A stretch of 64,000 nucleotides of DNA from assembly GCA_963728195.1 (NCBI GenBank), contig CAVSIX010000003.1, forward strand, positions 124,001 to 188,000. The letters are read 5' to 3'. The position numbers and the translations under genes were made by a program. Below the pieces are notes generated by a model that had not been told where the DNA came from, searched no databases, and worked only from the letters and a program-made list of their open reading frames with translations. Positions within the stretch are counted from its first letter, which is position 1. Each line of letters opens with the position of its first letter. This document shows positions 46,801-54,406 of this stretch, one piece after another. The stretch comes from Sva-07 sp963728195. GTDB taxonomy: Bacteria > Actinomycetota > Acidimicrobiia > Acidimicrobiales > Ilumatobacteraceae.

Positions 46801-47288
46801 TCGGGGGCGTGTGAGTCGGGCACCTGTCCGGTGGCGACCTGGCGGAGCGTGTCGGCCTCCGACCGGGCGACGCCGGCACCGTCGGTTGCGCTGAGCGTGA
46901 TCTCGGTACCGAACACGGTCGGCAGGCCGACCGCCTTCGCGGCCTCGGCGAAGCGCACCACGCCGTAGAAGCCGTCGTGGTCGGTGATCGCCAGCGCCTC
47001 CAACCCGAGTCGGGCGGCCTCGGTCGCCAGCTCCTCGGGGTGTGACGCCCCGTCGAGGAACGAGAAGTTCGAATGGCAGTGCAGTTCGGCGTACGGGACG
47101 CTCGATGCCCGAGCCCTGGTGGTCAACTCCGGTGGCGCCTCGAACGGCTGGCGTCGGCGACTCCATGCCGGGCCGTCACCGCCCGAGTTCCACGAGGGAC
47201 TCCCGGGGGCGCGCCCGTCTCGGCCCTGCTTGCCCGAGAGCGTCGCCTCCAGCTCGCTCCACGACCACGACGGGTTGTTGAACGCCAT
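43881..47288 (-). CDS. dnaE2: Error-prone DNA polymerase DnaE2 (ImuC)
   Basis: This is a 1135-residue C-family polymerase that performs damage-induced translesion synthesis with ImuA'/ImuB. The N-terminal PHP domain starts at AELHCHSNFSFLDGASHPEE. The palm carries PPDIDVDIESDRREE with the catalytic Asp residues. Later blocks include FQEQLMQMAIDVAGFTPAE and FPESHSVSFAYLVYASSWIK. The OB-fold reads VVTHRQRPMTAQGVTFLNLE. The ATG at 47288 lies 12 bases downstream of a LexA box, so the gene is directly under SOS control. Confidence 0.95.
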   Translation of the reverse strand: MAFNNPSWSWSELEATLSGKQGRDGRAPGSPSWNSGGDGPAWSRRRQPFEAPPELTTRARASSVPYAELHCHSNFSFLDGASHPEELATEAARLGLEALAITDHDGFYGVVRFAEAAKAVGLPTVFGTEITLSATDGAGVARSEADTLRQVATGQVPDSHAPDPSGTHLLVLADGPDGYARLSRALSNGHLAGEKGAPQFAFGDVAEAVAGHGWVLTGCRKGAVPAALVADGPAAARRELLRLVDAFGRDRVLVELWDHGDPLDSARNDALVELAHRERVECVATNNVHYATPSQRRLATALAAVRSRRSLEEIDPWLPAAAGAHLRSGAEQAKRFRRYPGVVERAAEIGRAAAFDLSLVAPKLPPFPCPDGLTEMQYLRRVTEEGARRRYGERPTRSEDLSLRARAWTTIDHELALIEQLDFAGYFLIVWDIVEFCRRSNIFCQGRGSAANSAVCYAIGITAADAVSLGLLFERFLSPERDGPPDIDVDIESDRREEVIQYVYERYGRHHTAQVANVITYRARSAVRDMAKALGFEPGQQDAWSKQVDGWGGVATTAAQPDCSIPEPVLELALEVEDAPRHLGIHSGGMVICDRPVIEVCPVEWARMDKRSVLQWDKDDCARTGLVKFDLLGLGMLSALHYAVDLVREHRGYEIDLATIPQDDDVYGMLCRADTVGVFQIESRAQMATLPRLKPRRFYDLVVEVALIRPGPIQGGSVHPYIRRRNGLEPITYLHPLLENSLGKTLGVPLFQEQLMQMAIDVAGFTPAESDELRQAMGSKRSARRMERLKERLYAGMAERGITGDVADELFMKMKAFANYGFPESHSVSFAYLVYASSWIKYHEPAAFCAALLNAQPMGFWSPHTLVRDARRHGVIVRTPDLNASLAAATLEPCESSEGGVAVRLGIGSVRGIGTELAEEIEAVRADGGSFADTEDLVRRVPSLTLAQLEAMATGGVFGECFGLDRRMALWTVGATAQSRPGRLPGVVTGDASPRLPGMTPVEEAVADLWATGVSPDGHPTIFVREELCKLGVLTSSQLWDPEPGSIVRVAGVVTHRQRPMTAQGVTFLNLEDETGLINVVISKGCWARFRKVAREAPAMLIRGRLERSEGVVNIVADHLAVLPVPAHVTSRDFR

Positions 47289-47299
47289 CCACCCCAGTA

Positions 47300-47315
47300 T
47301 CGAACATGCGTTCGC
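47300..47315 (-). promoter_or_regulatory. LexA (SOS) box in front of dnaE2
   Basis: TCGAACATGCGTTCGC matches the actinobacterial LexA operator (CGAAC-N4-GTTCG). It sits 11 bases before the dnaE2 start codon, so LexA would block transcription initiation or early elongation. Confidence 0.85.
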
Positions 47316-47339
47316 CTCCCGCAAGTCGCGTCCCCACCC

Positions 47340-47390
47340 CGAAAAATGCCCGGATCGTCGCGCTCAGCGCGACAGACGAGGCATTTTTCG
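47340..47390 (-). terminator. Nested hairpin between a Nudix gene and dnaE2
   Basis: CGAAAAATGCC and GGCATTTTTCG form an 11-bp outer stem, with GTCGCGC / GCGCGAC as an inner hairpin. On the minus strand it lies 50 bases after the Nudix stop codon and contains a T5 run, so it is a likely terminator that isolates SOS-controlled dnaE2. Confidence 0.6.
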
Positions 47391-47440
47391 AGATGTGAGG
47401 TGGGTGGAGTGCGCTCGAGCGGCGGTTGGCAGGGAAATGG

Positions 47441-47983
47441 TCAGGGGTACAGAGCGAGGAGGAGGCCGCGCAGACCCGGGTCGGCACGGTCGATGGCTGC
47501 TCTCCACTCGAACCAGTCGATCTGCTGGCTCTCGCCTTCGGGAGGATCCGGGTCGGCGTCGCCGCCGTCGATCAGGTAGCGCAGGTCGAGGTGGGTGTGG
47601 CCCCGGCCGCCGGCGTGGACGTCGACGTGGATCAACTCGGGGACTCCCGTGTCATCGAACGGACCGGCGAACGACACCTCGAGACCGGTCTCCTCGCGGC
47701 TCTCGCGTAACGCTGCATCCCACGGGGTCTCGCCCGGATCGATGTGCCCACCGGGCTGGAGCCAGATGCCGAGCCGCTTGTGTTCGAGCAGGACGACGCC
47801 GCGCGGCCCGACGACGACGCCGGAACCGGTCACGTGAACCGGATCCGATTCCTGGTCGAGTGGCGCCGCCAGGGCATCGAAGGCCACGAGGAACCGTTCG
47901 ACCGCGATCGCTTCACGATCGTCGACCGGTCGACGTGCAGCCACGTCGGCTCGGATCCGTTGGTGGAGCTGCTCGCCGTGCAT
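47441..47983 (-). CDS. Nudix hydrolase
   Basis: This is a 180-residue Nudix protein. The box is GHIDPGETPWDAALRESREE followed by TGLEV, at about residues 88-110. About 60 helical residues precede the first Nudix strand (TGSGVVVGPRGVVLLEHKRL), which is more than a minimal Nudix domain. The C-terminus has IDWFEWRAAIDRADPGLRGL. The ATG at 47983 has GGAGAG directly upstream; the frame itself continues to 48103. It is divergent from the response-regulator gene. Confidence 0.88.
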   Translation of the reverse strand: MHGEQLHQRIRADVAARRPVDDREAIAVERFLVAFDALAAPLDQESDPVHVTGSGVVVGPRGVVLLEHKRLGIWLQPGGHIDPGETPWDAALRESREETGLEVSFAGPFDDTGVPELIHVDVHAGGRGHTHLDLRYLIDGGDADPDPPEGESQQIDWFEWRAAIDRADPGLRGLLLALYP

Positions 47984-48127
47984 CTCTCCAGATGTAGCAG
48001 GGACGATGCAAACCACATCGGTGAAATTTCTCTTCGATTTGTTCTTGAGTTCGTCAGGTTGCTGCCGATACCTCAACCAGACACACGACTCACACCCCCC
48101 CATCGTGGCGGAACTGGCGGATCTTCA

Positions 48128-48895
48128 ATGGACATCGACATCAACACCGCACCTCGCATCCTGATCGCCGTCAAGGATCCGGATCTGCGACGGATCAGCG
48201 TCGCCGGGCTCCGCTCGGCCGGATTCAGCGTGAGCGCTCCGACCGATGGCGATGCTGCGATCATGCTGGCCGAGTCGTTCTCCCCCGACGTGTTGATCGT
48301 CTGCTCACATCTGCGCGCACCCGACGGCCGCCCCCTCTACGAGCGCCTGCGCGACTCGAGCGAGCAGTACCTGCTGTGCATCACCGACGAAGGCGCCCAT
48401 CGCACCCGTGCGGCGATCTTGCACTCCGGCGCCGACGACGCGGTCTCCGTGCCGGTGTCGCCGGAGGAGCTGGCCGCTCGATGTCATGCGCTGCTGCGTC
48501 GTCCACGTCAGATGCAGGGCCGCCTCGACACCGCCTTGGCGTCGGTGCTCAACCTCGGACCGCTCACCGTCGACCTCGGTCGTCGCGAGGTCCGCGTCGA
48601 GGAGGAGGAGGTCGCCACGACCCGCATCGAGTTCTCGCTGCTCGAACAGCTCTGCCGTCGCCCGACCGAGGTGTGCACCCGCGAGGATCTCCTCGACGCC
48701 GTCTGGGGTCCGACCTGGGTGGGCGACAACCACGTCGTCGACGTGCACCTGTCGAACCTGCGCCGCAAGCTCGACAAGGCGGCTCCGGAGGTCAAGGTGA
48801 TCCACACCGTTCGTGGCGTCGGATTCCGCCTCGCCAACGACGTGACCGATCAGCTCGAGATCTCCCACCCGTTCGGTCTCGCTGCCGTCAGCTGA
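48128..48895 (+). CDS. Atypical OmpR-family response regulator lacking the phospho-acceptor Asp
   Basis: This is a 255-residue protein with an N-terminal receiver-like domain (about residues 10-120) and a C-terminal winged helix (about 145-240). In the receiver the segment that should hold the phospho-Asp reads PDVLIVCSHLRAPDG, so the acceptor is missing; the first acidic pair is also reduced (IAVKDPDLRR). The winged helix is complete: IEFSLLEQLCRRPTEVCTRE, VDVHLSNLRRKLDK and IHTVRGVGFRL. No sensor kinase gene is adjacent, so it is an orphan regulator that is probably controlled without phosphorylation. Confidence 0.87.
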   Translation: MDIDINTAPRILIAVKDPDLRRISVAGLRSAGFSVSAPTDGDAAIMLAESFSPDVLIVCSHLRAPDGRPLYERLRDSSEQYLLCITDEGAHRTRAAILHSGADDAVSVPVSPEELAARCHALLRRPRQMQGRLDTALASVLNLGPLTVDLGRREVRVEEEEVATTRIEFSLLEQLCRRPTEVCTREDLLDAVWGPTWVGDNHVVDVHLSNLRRKLDKAAPEVKVIHTVRGVGFRLANDVTDQLEISHPFGLAAVS

Positions 48896-48945
48896 CCCGA
48901 TCGGCGTCGGATCATGCGATCGACACCGGTCGCCGGCACGGTGAC

Positions 48946-50715
48946 TCAGTCGTAGCGGGCACTGATCCACCAGCGTTGGTGCTCGGCGATGACCAGGAAG
49001 CCGTCGTGGTCATCGGTGACCACCTGGAATCTGGCCAGTCGGCGCTGCTGTCCCGGCTCCCACCACCGCTCCTCGATCGGCCAGGGTCCCGCCCAGGCGA
49101 TGATCGACCGTGGCCGCCCACGGCGCCAGCCCGTGGTGTCGTCGCCGATCGACAGCACCAGCATCGTGGGGCGACCCGACAGCATCCCGCGGGCGCTCAC
49201 CCGCACCGCCTCACCGTGCTCGTCGAGCACCTCGGCGGGATGCGGATCGGCGAACACCGTGGCCGGCGACGGCGACGGCAACGTCCCGGGCCAGGGGCCG
49301 GTGGGTCCGCTCCCGGTGCCGGCCGCCGAGACCGCCCGCGCCCGCTGATCGAGATCGACCGTGGTGGCCGGCACCCATCGGTACCGGTCGGCGGGGAGCC
49401 GCCCGCCGTGCCACACCGGGACCGTCACCGCATCTTCGGACGTGAGCGTGCTCAGGCGGGCGATCGCGCGAGCGGCCTGGCGGTCGGCTTCGGACTGGCC
49501 GCCCCACAGCCCGAGCTGGACGCCGTCGTCGGCTCGCACCTCGTCGGGAACCAGGCGCACCAGCACGACGCCGCCGGTGAGCTCCTGATCGCTTCCCCGC
49601 GGCAGATCGATCCAGGCGTCGAGCTGCCAGCGCACCCGCTCGACCATCGCCGACGCCGAGAGTCCCGCCGACCGGTACCACGACCGTTCGGAGCGTTCGC
49701 CGTGCTCGGATTCGAGCACCACGACGAGGCGGGTACACACCCGTCCGTCCGCAGCGAGCGTTCCGGCCAGCTCGTCGGCCAGTTGTTTGGCGATGAAGAC
49801 CACTGCGCTGGACTGCGCTGCGGGATCGTCGAGCACGTGGTCGAGGCGGCGCTCGGGTGCCGGGTCGGTGGTGCTCGTCGGGCGGGCATCGGTACCGGAG
49901 GCCAGCCGATGGGCGTGCACACCGGGATGCCCGAACCGCCCGAGCACGTCGACGGCCGGCAGCGCGGCGAGATCACCGAGCCGGCGAAGACCGAGCCGTC
50001 CGAACAACTCCACCAGTTCGGCGTCGCACTCGCCGAGCGTCTGCAGCCACCCGATCGGCAGATCGGCGCAGAACGCGGCCGACGCCCCGGGCTCGACGAC
50101 CACCGCCTTGCCGCAGCCATCACCGTTGCGGCGCACCGCCAACCGCGCCGCCACACTCGAAGCGAACCGGCCGTCGGCGATGCCGATGCCGAACTGGACA
50201 TCGACCTGGGCGGGCGACGTGCCGGCCGTGGCGAACGTGTCGGACAGCCGCTCGAACAACCGCTCCGTGAATGCGCGGTCGCCTCCGAAATATCGGGCGG
50301 GACCGCGTGCCGACAGGCTGATCCACCCCGGTTCGATCACGTCGAGACGCGGGGACAGCTCGGCGACGGCACGGACCACCGGCTCGAACTCGCGGGCGTC
50401 ACGATCGGCGTCACGATCGACCAGCGTCAAGTGCGGGCAACGCCGTTGCGCCTGACGCCGCCGCTGGCCGATCACCACACCGTCGGCTGCGGCGGCCGCC
50501 GTGCGGGCGATCACCCGGTTCGACCCCATCACCGCAGCCGCCGTGTCGGCACCGAAGCCGGCGGCGGTCACCGGCCAGTCGGGGAACCAGATCGACACGA
50601 TGCGCGGCGGCGGCTCAGCGCACCCCACGTTCGTGTCGGATTCTGGGTGGGCTGGGCCACCCGAATCCGTACGCAAACGTTCTGGGGAGGTGATGGGGGC
50701 CGACAAACGGATCAT
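48946..50715 (-). CDS. imuB: ImuB, Y-family polymerase-like mutasome protein
   Basis: This is a 589-residue inactive Y-family polymerase homologue that links DnaE2 to the sliding clamp. It starts its fold at IVSIWFPDWPVTAAGF, where active polymerases have DxD; the second catalytic pair is also missing (EPGWISLSA in place of SxDE). The clamp-binding motif QLGLWGG is present near residue 400. The ATG at 50715 is seven bases after the imuA' stop. About 35 N-terminal residues are encoded by a palindromic family C repeat; a GTG at 50628 would give a start just at the edge of that repeat. Confidence 0.9.
   Translation of the reverse strand: MIRLSAPITSPERLRTDSGGPAHPESDTNVGCAEPPPRIVSIWFPDWPVTAAGFGADTAAAVMGSNRVIARTAAAAADGVVIGQRRRQAQRRCPHLTLVDRDADRDAREFEPVVRAVAELSPRLDVIEPGWISLSARGPARYFGGDRAFTERLFERLSDTFATAGTSPAQVDVQFGIGIADGRFASSVAARLAVRRNGDGCGKAVVVEPGASAAFCADLPIGWLQTLGECDAELVELFGRLGLRRLGDLAALPAVDVLGRFGHPGVHAHRLASGTDARPTSTTDPAPERRLDHVLDDPAAQSSAVVFIAKQLADELAGTLAADGRVCTRLVVVLESEHGERSERSWYRSAGLSASAMVERVRWQLDAWIDLPRGSDQELTGGVVLVRLVPDEVRADDGVQLGLWGGQSEADRQAARAIARLSTLTSEDAVTVPVWHGGRLPADRYRWVPATTVDLDQRARAVSAAGTGSGPTGPWPGTLPSPSPATVFADPHPAEVLDEHGEAVRVSARGMLSGRPTMLVLSIGDDTTGWRRGRPRSIIAWAGPWPIEERWWEPGQQRRLARFQVVTDDHDGFLVIAEHQRWWISARYD
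50627..50680. repeat. Family C palindromic repeat at the 5' end of imuB
   Basis: The left arm ACGTTCGTGTCGGATTCTGG and the right arm CCACCCGAATCCGTACGCAA (continuing ACGT) are imperfect inverted copies separated by a few bases. The core GAATCCGTACGCAAACGT is shared with the copies at 60191-60336. It lies within or just before the start of imuB. Confidence 0.75.
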
Positions 50716-50722
50716 GGCAACC

Positions 50723-51382
50723 TCACCCGGGCAGGGCGAGACGGCAGCGGCGGCGACCGTGCAGGCGACGTCCGGATGCCTCGACGACGAGCTGGCGGTG
50801 CTGCAGGTGGCCGTGGCCGTCACCGAGCCCCATCCACTGCGCCTCCTCGGCGTCGAGCACGCCATCGCACGCCAACGCACCCGGATCACCGAGCACGATC
50901 ATGACGACATCGCGCTGGCGCAGACGGGTGGCGACCTTGCGCATCGACGACGGTGAGACGTCGGCGGGGACCCGAGCGATCAGCAGATCGAAGCCGTCGG
51001 CGGCCGCAGCGACGACGTCGGGCCATCGCGCTGCATCGCTGCGCACTGCGACGACCCGTTCGAGTGCGATCCCGAATTCGCTGGCGGCGTCGAGGCCGAT
51101 GGTGGGCACGTCGATCGTCGCCAGCCACGACCCTGCGGCGACCGCCGGAGCGGCGAGCGCCAACGCCAGCGATGTCGCCGCAGCGCCCGAACAGGCGAGT
51201 GTGCGTCCTCTGACCAGGCCGCGCTCGGCGAAGAGACCGACGAACGCTTCCGCCACCGGCAACGTGCGCTCGCCGGCCAGCGCCAGCGGCGCCACGCGCT
51301 CGGCCAACGCCGAGAGTCCACCCGAGGACTCACCCGGCGCTCCCCCCGAAAGTCCGACAGCGAGATCGACGGCGAGATCCAT
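50723..51382 (-). CDS. imuA': ImuA' (RecA-like accessory protein of the mutasome)
   Basis: This is a 219-residue protein preceding imuB. It has the remnant RecA-like segments of actinobacterial ImuA' (GRTLACSGAAATSLALALAA, GSWLATIDVPTIGLDAASEF, VVMIVLGDP) without a working Walker A. The last 30 residues are basic. The ATG at 51382 lies just after a LexA box; the longer frame to 51418 would place the box inside the coding region and is rejected. With imuB and dnaE2 it makes up the SOS mutagenesis cassette. Confidence 0.85.
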   Translation of the reverse strand: MDLAVDLAVGLSGGAPGESSGGLSALAERVAPLALAGERTLPVAEAFVGLFAERGLVRGRTLACSGAAATSLALALAAPAVAAGSWLATIDVPTIGLDAASEFGIALERVVAVRSDAARWPDVVAAAADGFDLLIARVPADVSPSSMRKVATRLRQRDVVMIVLGDPGALACDGVLDAEEAQWMGLGDGHGHLQHRQLVVEASGRRLHGRRRCRLALPG

Positions 51383-51394
51383 CGCGGCATCGTA

Positions 51395-51410
51395 TCGAAC
51401 ACACGTTCGC
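51395..51410 (-). promoter_or_regulatory. LexA (SOS) box in front of imuA'-imuB
   Basis: TCGAACACACGTTCGC fits the actinobacterial LexA operator and begins 12 bases before the imuA' ATG. It has the same layout as the box in front of dnaE2, which points to co-regulation. Confidence 0.87.
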
Positions 51411-51432
51411 ACTTCCACTGGCGTCCCATCGT

Positions 51433-51499
51433 GGTTCCCCGAGCCCGGTCTCCGGGGACCAACGACGTTCCCCGAGCCCGGGTCTCCGGAAACCAGCGA
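51433..51499. repeat. Tandem pair of 33-bp repeats with internal dyad
   Basis: Two direct copies, each beginning GTTCCCCGAGCCCG and continuing through a GGTCTCCGG-type segment to ACCAACGA or ACCAGCGA. Within the first, TCCCCG and CGGGGA can pair. They lie between the imuA' promoter and the end of the B12-binding regulator gene and may serve as a terminator for the latter. Confidence 0.65.
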
Positions 51500-51502
51500 G
51501 GT

Positions 51503-52357
51503 TCAGTGAACGGCGGCGTGGGCGGCGAGCAAGGCGTGCATCTCCTCGCCGCCTGCGGCGCGGGCATGGGCGCCGAGCGCCAACGCCTGCTCGTCGTCGC
51601 GCACGGCGTACCCGCCGACGACCACCAGCACCTCCGGATCAGTGGCGCGCGCCACGGCGCACGCATCGGCCAGCGCAGGCAGGTTGTCCGACGACATCGC
51701 CGACAGACCGACCGCCAACAGATCGTCGGTCTCCCGGATCACGTGGGCGATCGATTCGCGTGGCACGTCGACGCCGAAGTCCGACACGTCCCACCCCCGC
51801 AGACGCAGCAGGTCACCGAGCATCGCGATCGGGAGGGCGTGGAACTCACCCGCCGGCGCCCCGAGCGCGACGATCCCACGCGCCCGTCCGCGCCGGGTGA
51901 ACCGGGGGCCGATCCGTCCGACGATGCGCATGGCAATCCCCGTCGCCCGGTGCTCGACCGAGATGTCGAGTTCGCCGGCCGCCCACCGCTCGCCGATGCT
52001 CACCATCGCCGGCGTCAGCACCTCGAGGTAGATCTCGTCGAGTTCCGCTCCCGCCGCCATCGCTGCTTCGATCACGCTCCAACTACCCGGCGCATCACCG
52101 GCGACCAGGCGGGATTCGAGCCGCGCCGCCCACGGCGCCTTGCGATTGCGAGCCCCACCCTTGCCCGACGGACCGGTCACCAACGACGCCTCGGCCGCCT
52201 GAGCGCGGAACCGGTCGAGCGCCGAACGCTGCACCTGCCAGACCCCACCTGCCTTCGCCGCGTCCAGCACCCCCAGCCGCACGTACCGGTACGCGGTCAT
52301 GTAGTGGACGCCGAGCTCGTCGGCAACTTCCTGCAGCGTCAGTACGGCATCGGTCAT
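51503..52357 (-). CDS. B12-binding transcriptional regulator (CarH/LitR-like, excisionase-type HTH)
   Basis: This is a 284-residue protein. Residues 1-55 are a helix-turn-helix of the excisionase/MerR type (LTLQEVADELGVHYMTAYRY, then VWQVQRSALDRFRA). Residues about 85-160 form the four-helix bundle with the CarH motif W-x9-EH (WAAGELDISVEH). Residues about 165-280 are a Rossmann-type B12 domain with the lower-ligand motif EFHALP, which aligns with ExHxxG of CarH. These are the features of adenosylcobalamin photoreceptor repressors. Light response is inferred, not shown. The ATG at 52357 is used. Confidence 0.85.
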   Translation of the reverse strand: MTDAVLTLQEVADELGVHYMTAYRYVRLGVLDAAKAGGVWQVQRSALDRFRAQAAEASLVTGPSGKGGARNRKAPWAARLESRLVAGDAPGSWSVIEAAMAAGAELDEIYLEVLTPAMVSIGERWAAGELDISVEHRATGIAMRIVGRIGPRFTRRGRARGIVALGAPAGEFHALPIAMLGDLLRLRGWDVSDFGVDVPRESIAHVIRETDDLLAVGLSAMSSDNLPALADACAVARATDPEVLVVVGGYAVRDDEQALALGAHARAAGGEEMHALLAAHAAVH

Positions 52358-52460
52358 GTCAGGTCCCCCGCCATCACTGGCGCCCGGGACGCTAGAGCCG
52401 GTACACCCCGGCGCGCCCAACCGTGCCCGTCATCCGATGCACGGCTGCGTCGCCGTTGCG

Positions 52461-52925
52461 TCAGCTCTGCTTGGCGTTCCAGCGGGCGCGGGCCTGGCGA
52501 CCGCGTTCGAGCAGATGGGAGGGCACCCGCTTTGCCGCTTCGGACAACTCGGGCGTGCCTTCGCCATCGCCGCCGCCTCCCGACGGTGCCGCCTCCGGCT
52601 CCTCGGGTTGCAGGTCCTCGAAGCTCGGCGGCTCGACGCCCGGCTTCCAGTACTGGTAGAGGTCGCGCAGGATGTCGGCGAGGCCGGCGGAATCGTGGCC
52701 CTTCAGGAGGTCGACGGTGATCATGTTGCCGTACACGTGGACCGCTCCGACCTGCCCCGTGGCGAACATCCGGCGTGCCAACTCGTCCGATGGCGTGTTG
52801 CCCCAGGCATCGGCGACCGACGAGAACCGCTCGTGGCCCATGCCGGACAGACTGCGATTGATCTCGAAGCGCACGACACCTCGTGTCGCGCTCGGCTTCT
52901 CGGTGACGGCGACCAACTGACCCAT
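52461..52925 (-). CDS. NifU N-terminal (Nfu_N)-like domain protein
   Basis: This is a 154-residue protein whose first 95 residues resemble the Nfu/NifU N-terminal domain: VVRFEINRSLSGMGHERF, LARRMFATGQVGAVHVYGN and MITVDLLKGHDSAGLADILR. No CxxC iron-sulfur scaffold motif follows; the rest is an acidic, Gly-rich linker and a basic tail. A role in iron-sulfur assembly is therefore only a family-level suggestion. The ATG at 52925 is the natural start. It lies upstream of the B12 regulator on the same strand, 103 bases away. Confidence 0.75.
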   Translation of the reverse strand: MGQLVAVTEKPSATRGVVRFEINRSLSGMGHERFSSVADAWGNTPSDELARRMFATGQVGAVHVYGNMITVDLLKGHDSAGLADILRDLYQYWKPGVEPPSFEDLQPEEPEAAPSGGGGDGEGTPELSEAAKRVPSHLLERGRQARARWNAKQS

Positions 52926-52993
52926 GGTGACCGAACGCTAGCGCCCCGACACCGTCGACGACCCCATCCGCTGCCGTGGCGCCGGCGCTGATC

Positions 52994-53063
52994 GTCACGC
53001 CGGGTTCTGACCGTTACACCTGGGGTCTGACCGTTACGCGTGGGGTCTGACCCCTGGCGTAAC
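52994..53063. repeat. Family A palindromic repeat, array of three
   Basis: Three successive units, GTCACGCCGGGTTCTGAC, CGTTACACCTGGGGTCTGAC and a complete palindromic copy with GGGGTCTGACCCC ending in GGCGTAAC. They occupy the gap between the VWA gene and the Nfu_N-like gene and show stepwise duplication of the element. Confidence 0.85.
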
Positions 53064-53086
53064 AGGTTGTCGGGACGCTCGGGCCG

Positions 53087-54406
53087 TCAGCTCAGTGCGT
53101 CGGCGAGCAACGCAGGGAATTCGGTGGGCGTCGAGGAGAGCACACGGGCCCCCGATGCCGCCAACGCCGTGGCGTGGTCGTGGTCGTGCGCCGGCGTTCC
53201 CTCGTCGCTGAGCGCGAGCAGCACGACGACCACGACGCCGGACTCCACCAGCTCGCGGACGCGGCGTCGCATCACTTCGGCGTTGCCGCCTTCGTACAGG
53301 TCGCTCACCAGGAACAGCACGGTCTCGCGGGGCCGCTCGATCAGCCGTTGACAGTAGGTGAGCGCATTGGCGATGTCGGTGCCGCCACCGAGCTGCACGC
53401 CGAACAGCACCTCGACGGGATCGTGGAGGTGTGCCGTGAGATCGGTGATCGCCGTGTCGAAGGCGACGAACGACGTCCGCAGCGCCGGGAGTTGGGCGAG
53501 CACGCCCCCGAACAGCGATGCGTACACGACGCTGTCGGCCATCGAACCGGACTGGTCCACAGCGATGATCACATCGCGGGCCAGGCTGCGCTGTCGGCGA
53601 CCGTGGCCGACCAGCCGCTCCGGCACGACCGTGCGGTGCTCGGGAATCCAGTGACGCAGGTTCGCTGCGATCGTGGTCGGCCAGTCGATGTCGCCGGGTC
53701 GGGGTCGCCGCGTACGTGCCGAACGCGACAGTGCGCCACGGACCGCCTGGCGCGTGTGGTCGGCGAGTCGTCGTTCGAGATCGGCGAGCACCTGGGCGAT
53801 CACCTGGCGAGCGGTCGCTCGTGTCTCGTCGGGCAGGTGCCGGTTGAGTTCGACGAGCAGTGTCACCAGGTGGATGTCGGGCTCGACGCTCTGCAGGAGT
53901 TCGGGCTCGAGGAGGAGCTGGCGGAGATCGAGCCGCTCGACCGCATCGCGTTGGAGCACCTGCACGACCGGGGTCGGGAAGTACCGGCGGATGTCGCCGA
54001 GCCATCGCATCACCGACGGCTTCGACCGGCTCAAGCCGCCGGCACGGCCCCTCCCCCGCGCACCCTGCTCGCCACGGTCGTACAGGGCGCCGAGCGCGGC
54101 GTCGATGCGCCGGTCGTCGCCGTGCAGGCCACCACCGGCTGCCGGACGGCTCGACGGCGTCACGCCGGCGCCCGATGCGCCGTCGTCGTTCGCGCCCGCG
54201 CCGTCGTCGTGTCCCGCCCCTTGCTCGGGTTCGTCGCCTCCACCAGCGTCGCCGGCGCGTGCCGAGTGGTCACCGTCGAGAGCGCGGGTGTGCGCCTCGA
54301 CGTCGGCCTCGGTCCAGACGTCGTCGACGGCGGGGCCGAGGAGCAGCCGCCAGCGGCGGCGGCGCTCGGTCTCGGACACCGTCGGCATCGCCCATTGCGC
54401 GCTCAC
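53087..54406 (-). CDS. VWA domain-containing protein (CoxE-like)
   Basis: This is a 439-residue protein with a C-terminal von Willebrand A domain. The metal site (MIDAS) is IIAVDQSGSMADSVV, with the downstream Thr in GGGTDIANAL and Asp in FLVSDLYEGG. The N-terminal third has a charged, Gly/Asp-rich linker and a helical part (MRWLGDIRRYFP). VWA proteins of this type work with MoxR ATPases as metal-dependent chaperone pairs. The GTG at 54406 overlaps the stop of the DUF5682-like gene (GTGA). It is the last gene of the MoxR-associated set. Confidence 0.88.
   Translation of the reverse strand: MSAQWAMPTVSETERRRRWRLLLGPAVDDVWTEADVEAHTRALDGDHSARAGDAGGGDEPEQGAGHDDGAGANDDGASGAGVTPSSRPAAGGGLHGDDRRIDAALGALYDRGEQGARGRGRAGGLSRSKPSVMRWLGDIRRYFPTPVVQVLQRDAVERLDLRQLLLEPELLQSVEPDIHLVTLLVELNRHLPDETRATARQVIAQVLADLERRLADHTRQAVRGALSRSARTRRPRPGDIDWPTTIAANLRHWIPEHRTVVPERLVGHGRRQRSLARDVIIAVDQSGSMADSVVYASLFGGVLAQLPALRTSFVAFDTAITDLTAHLHDPVEVLFGVQLGGGTDIANALTYCQRLIERPRETVLFLVSDLYEGGNAEVMRRRVRELVESGVVVVVLLALSDEGTPAHDHDHATALAASGARVLSSTPTEFPALLADALS

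Noticed and set aside
51382..51418. Longer ImuA' start at 51418
   Set aside because: It would place the LexA box inside the coding sequence; the ATG at 51382 lies correctly downstream of the box.
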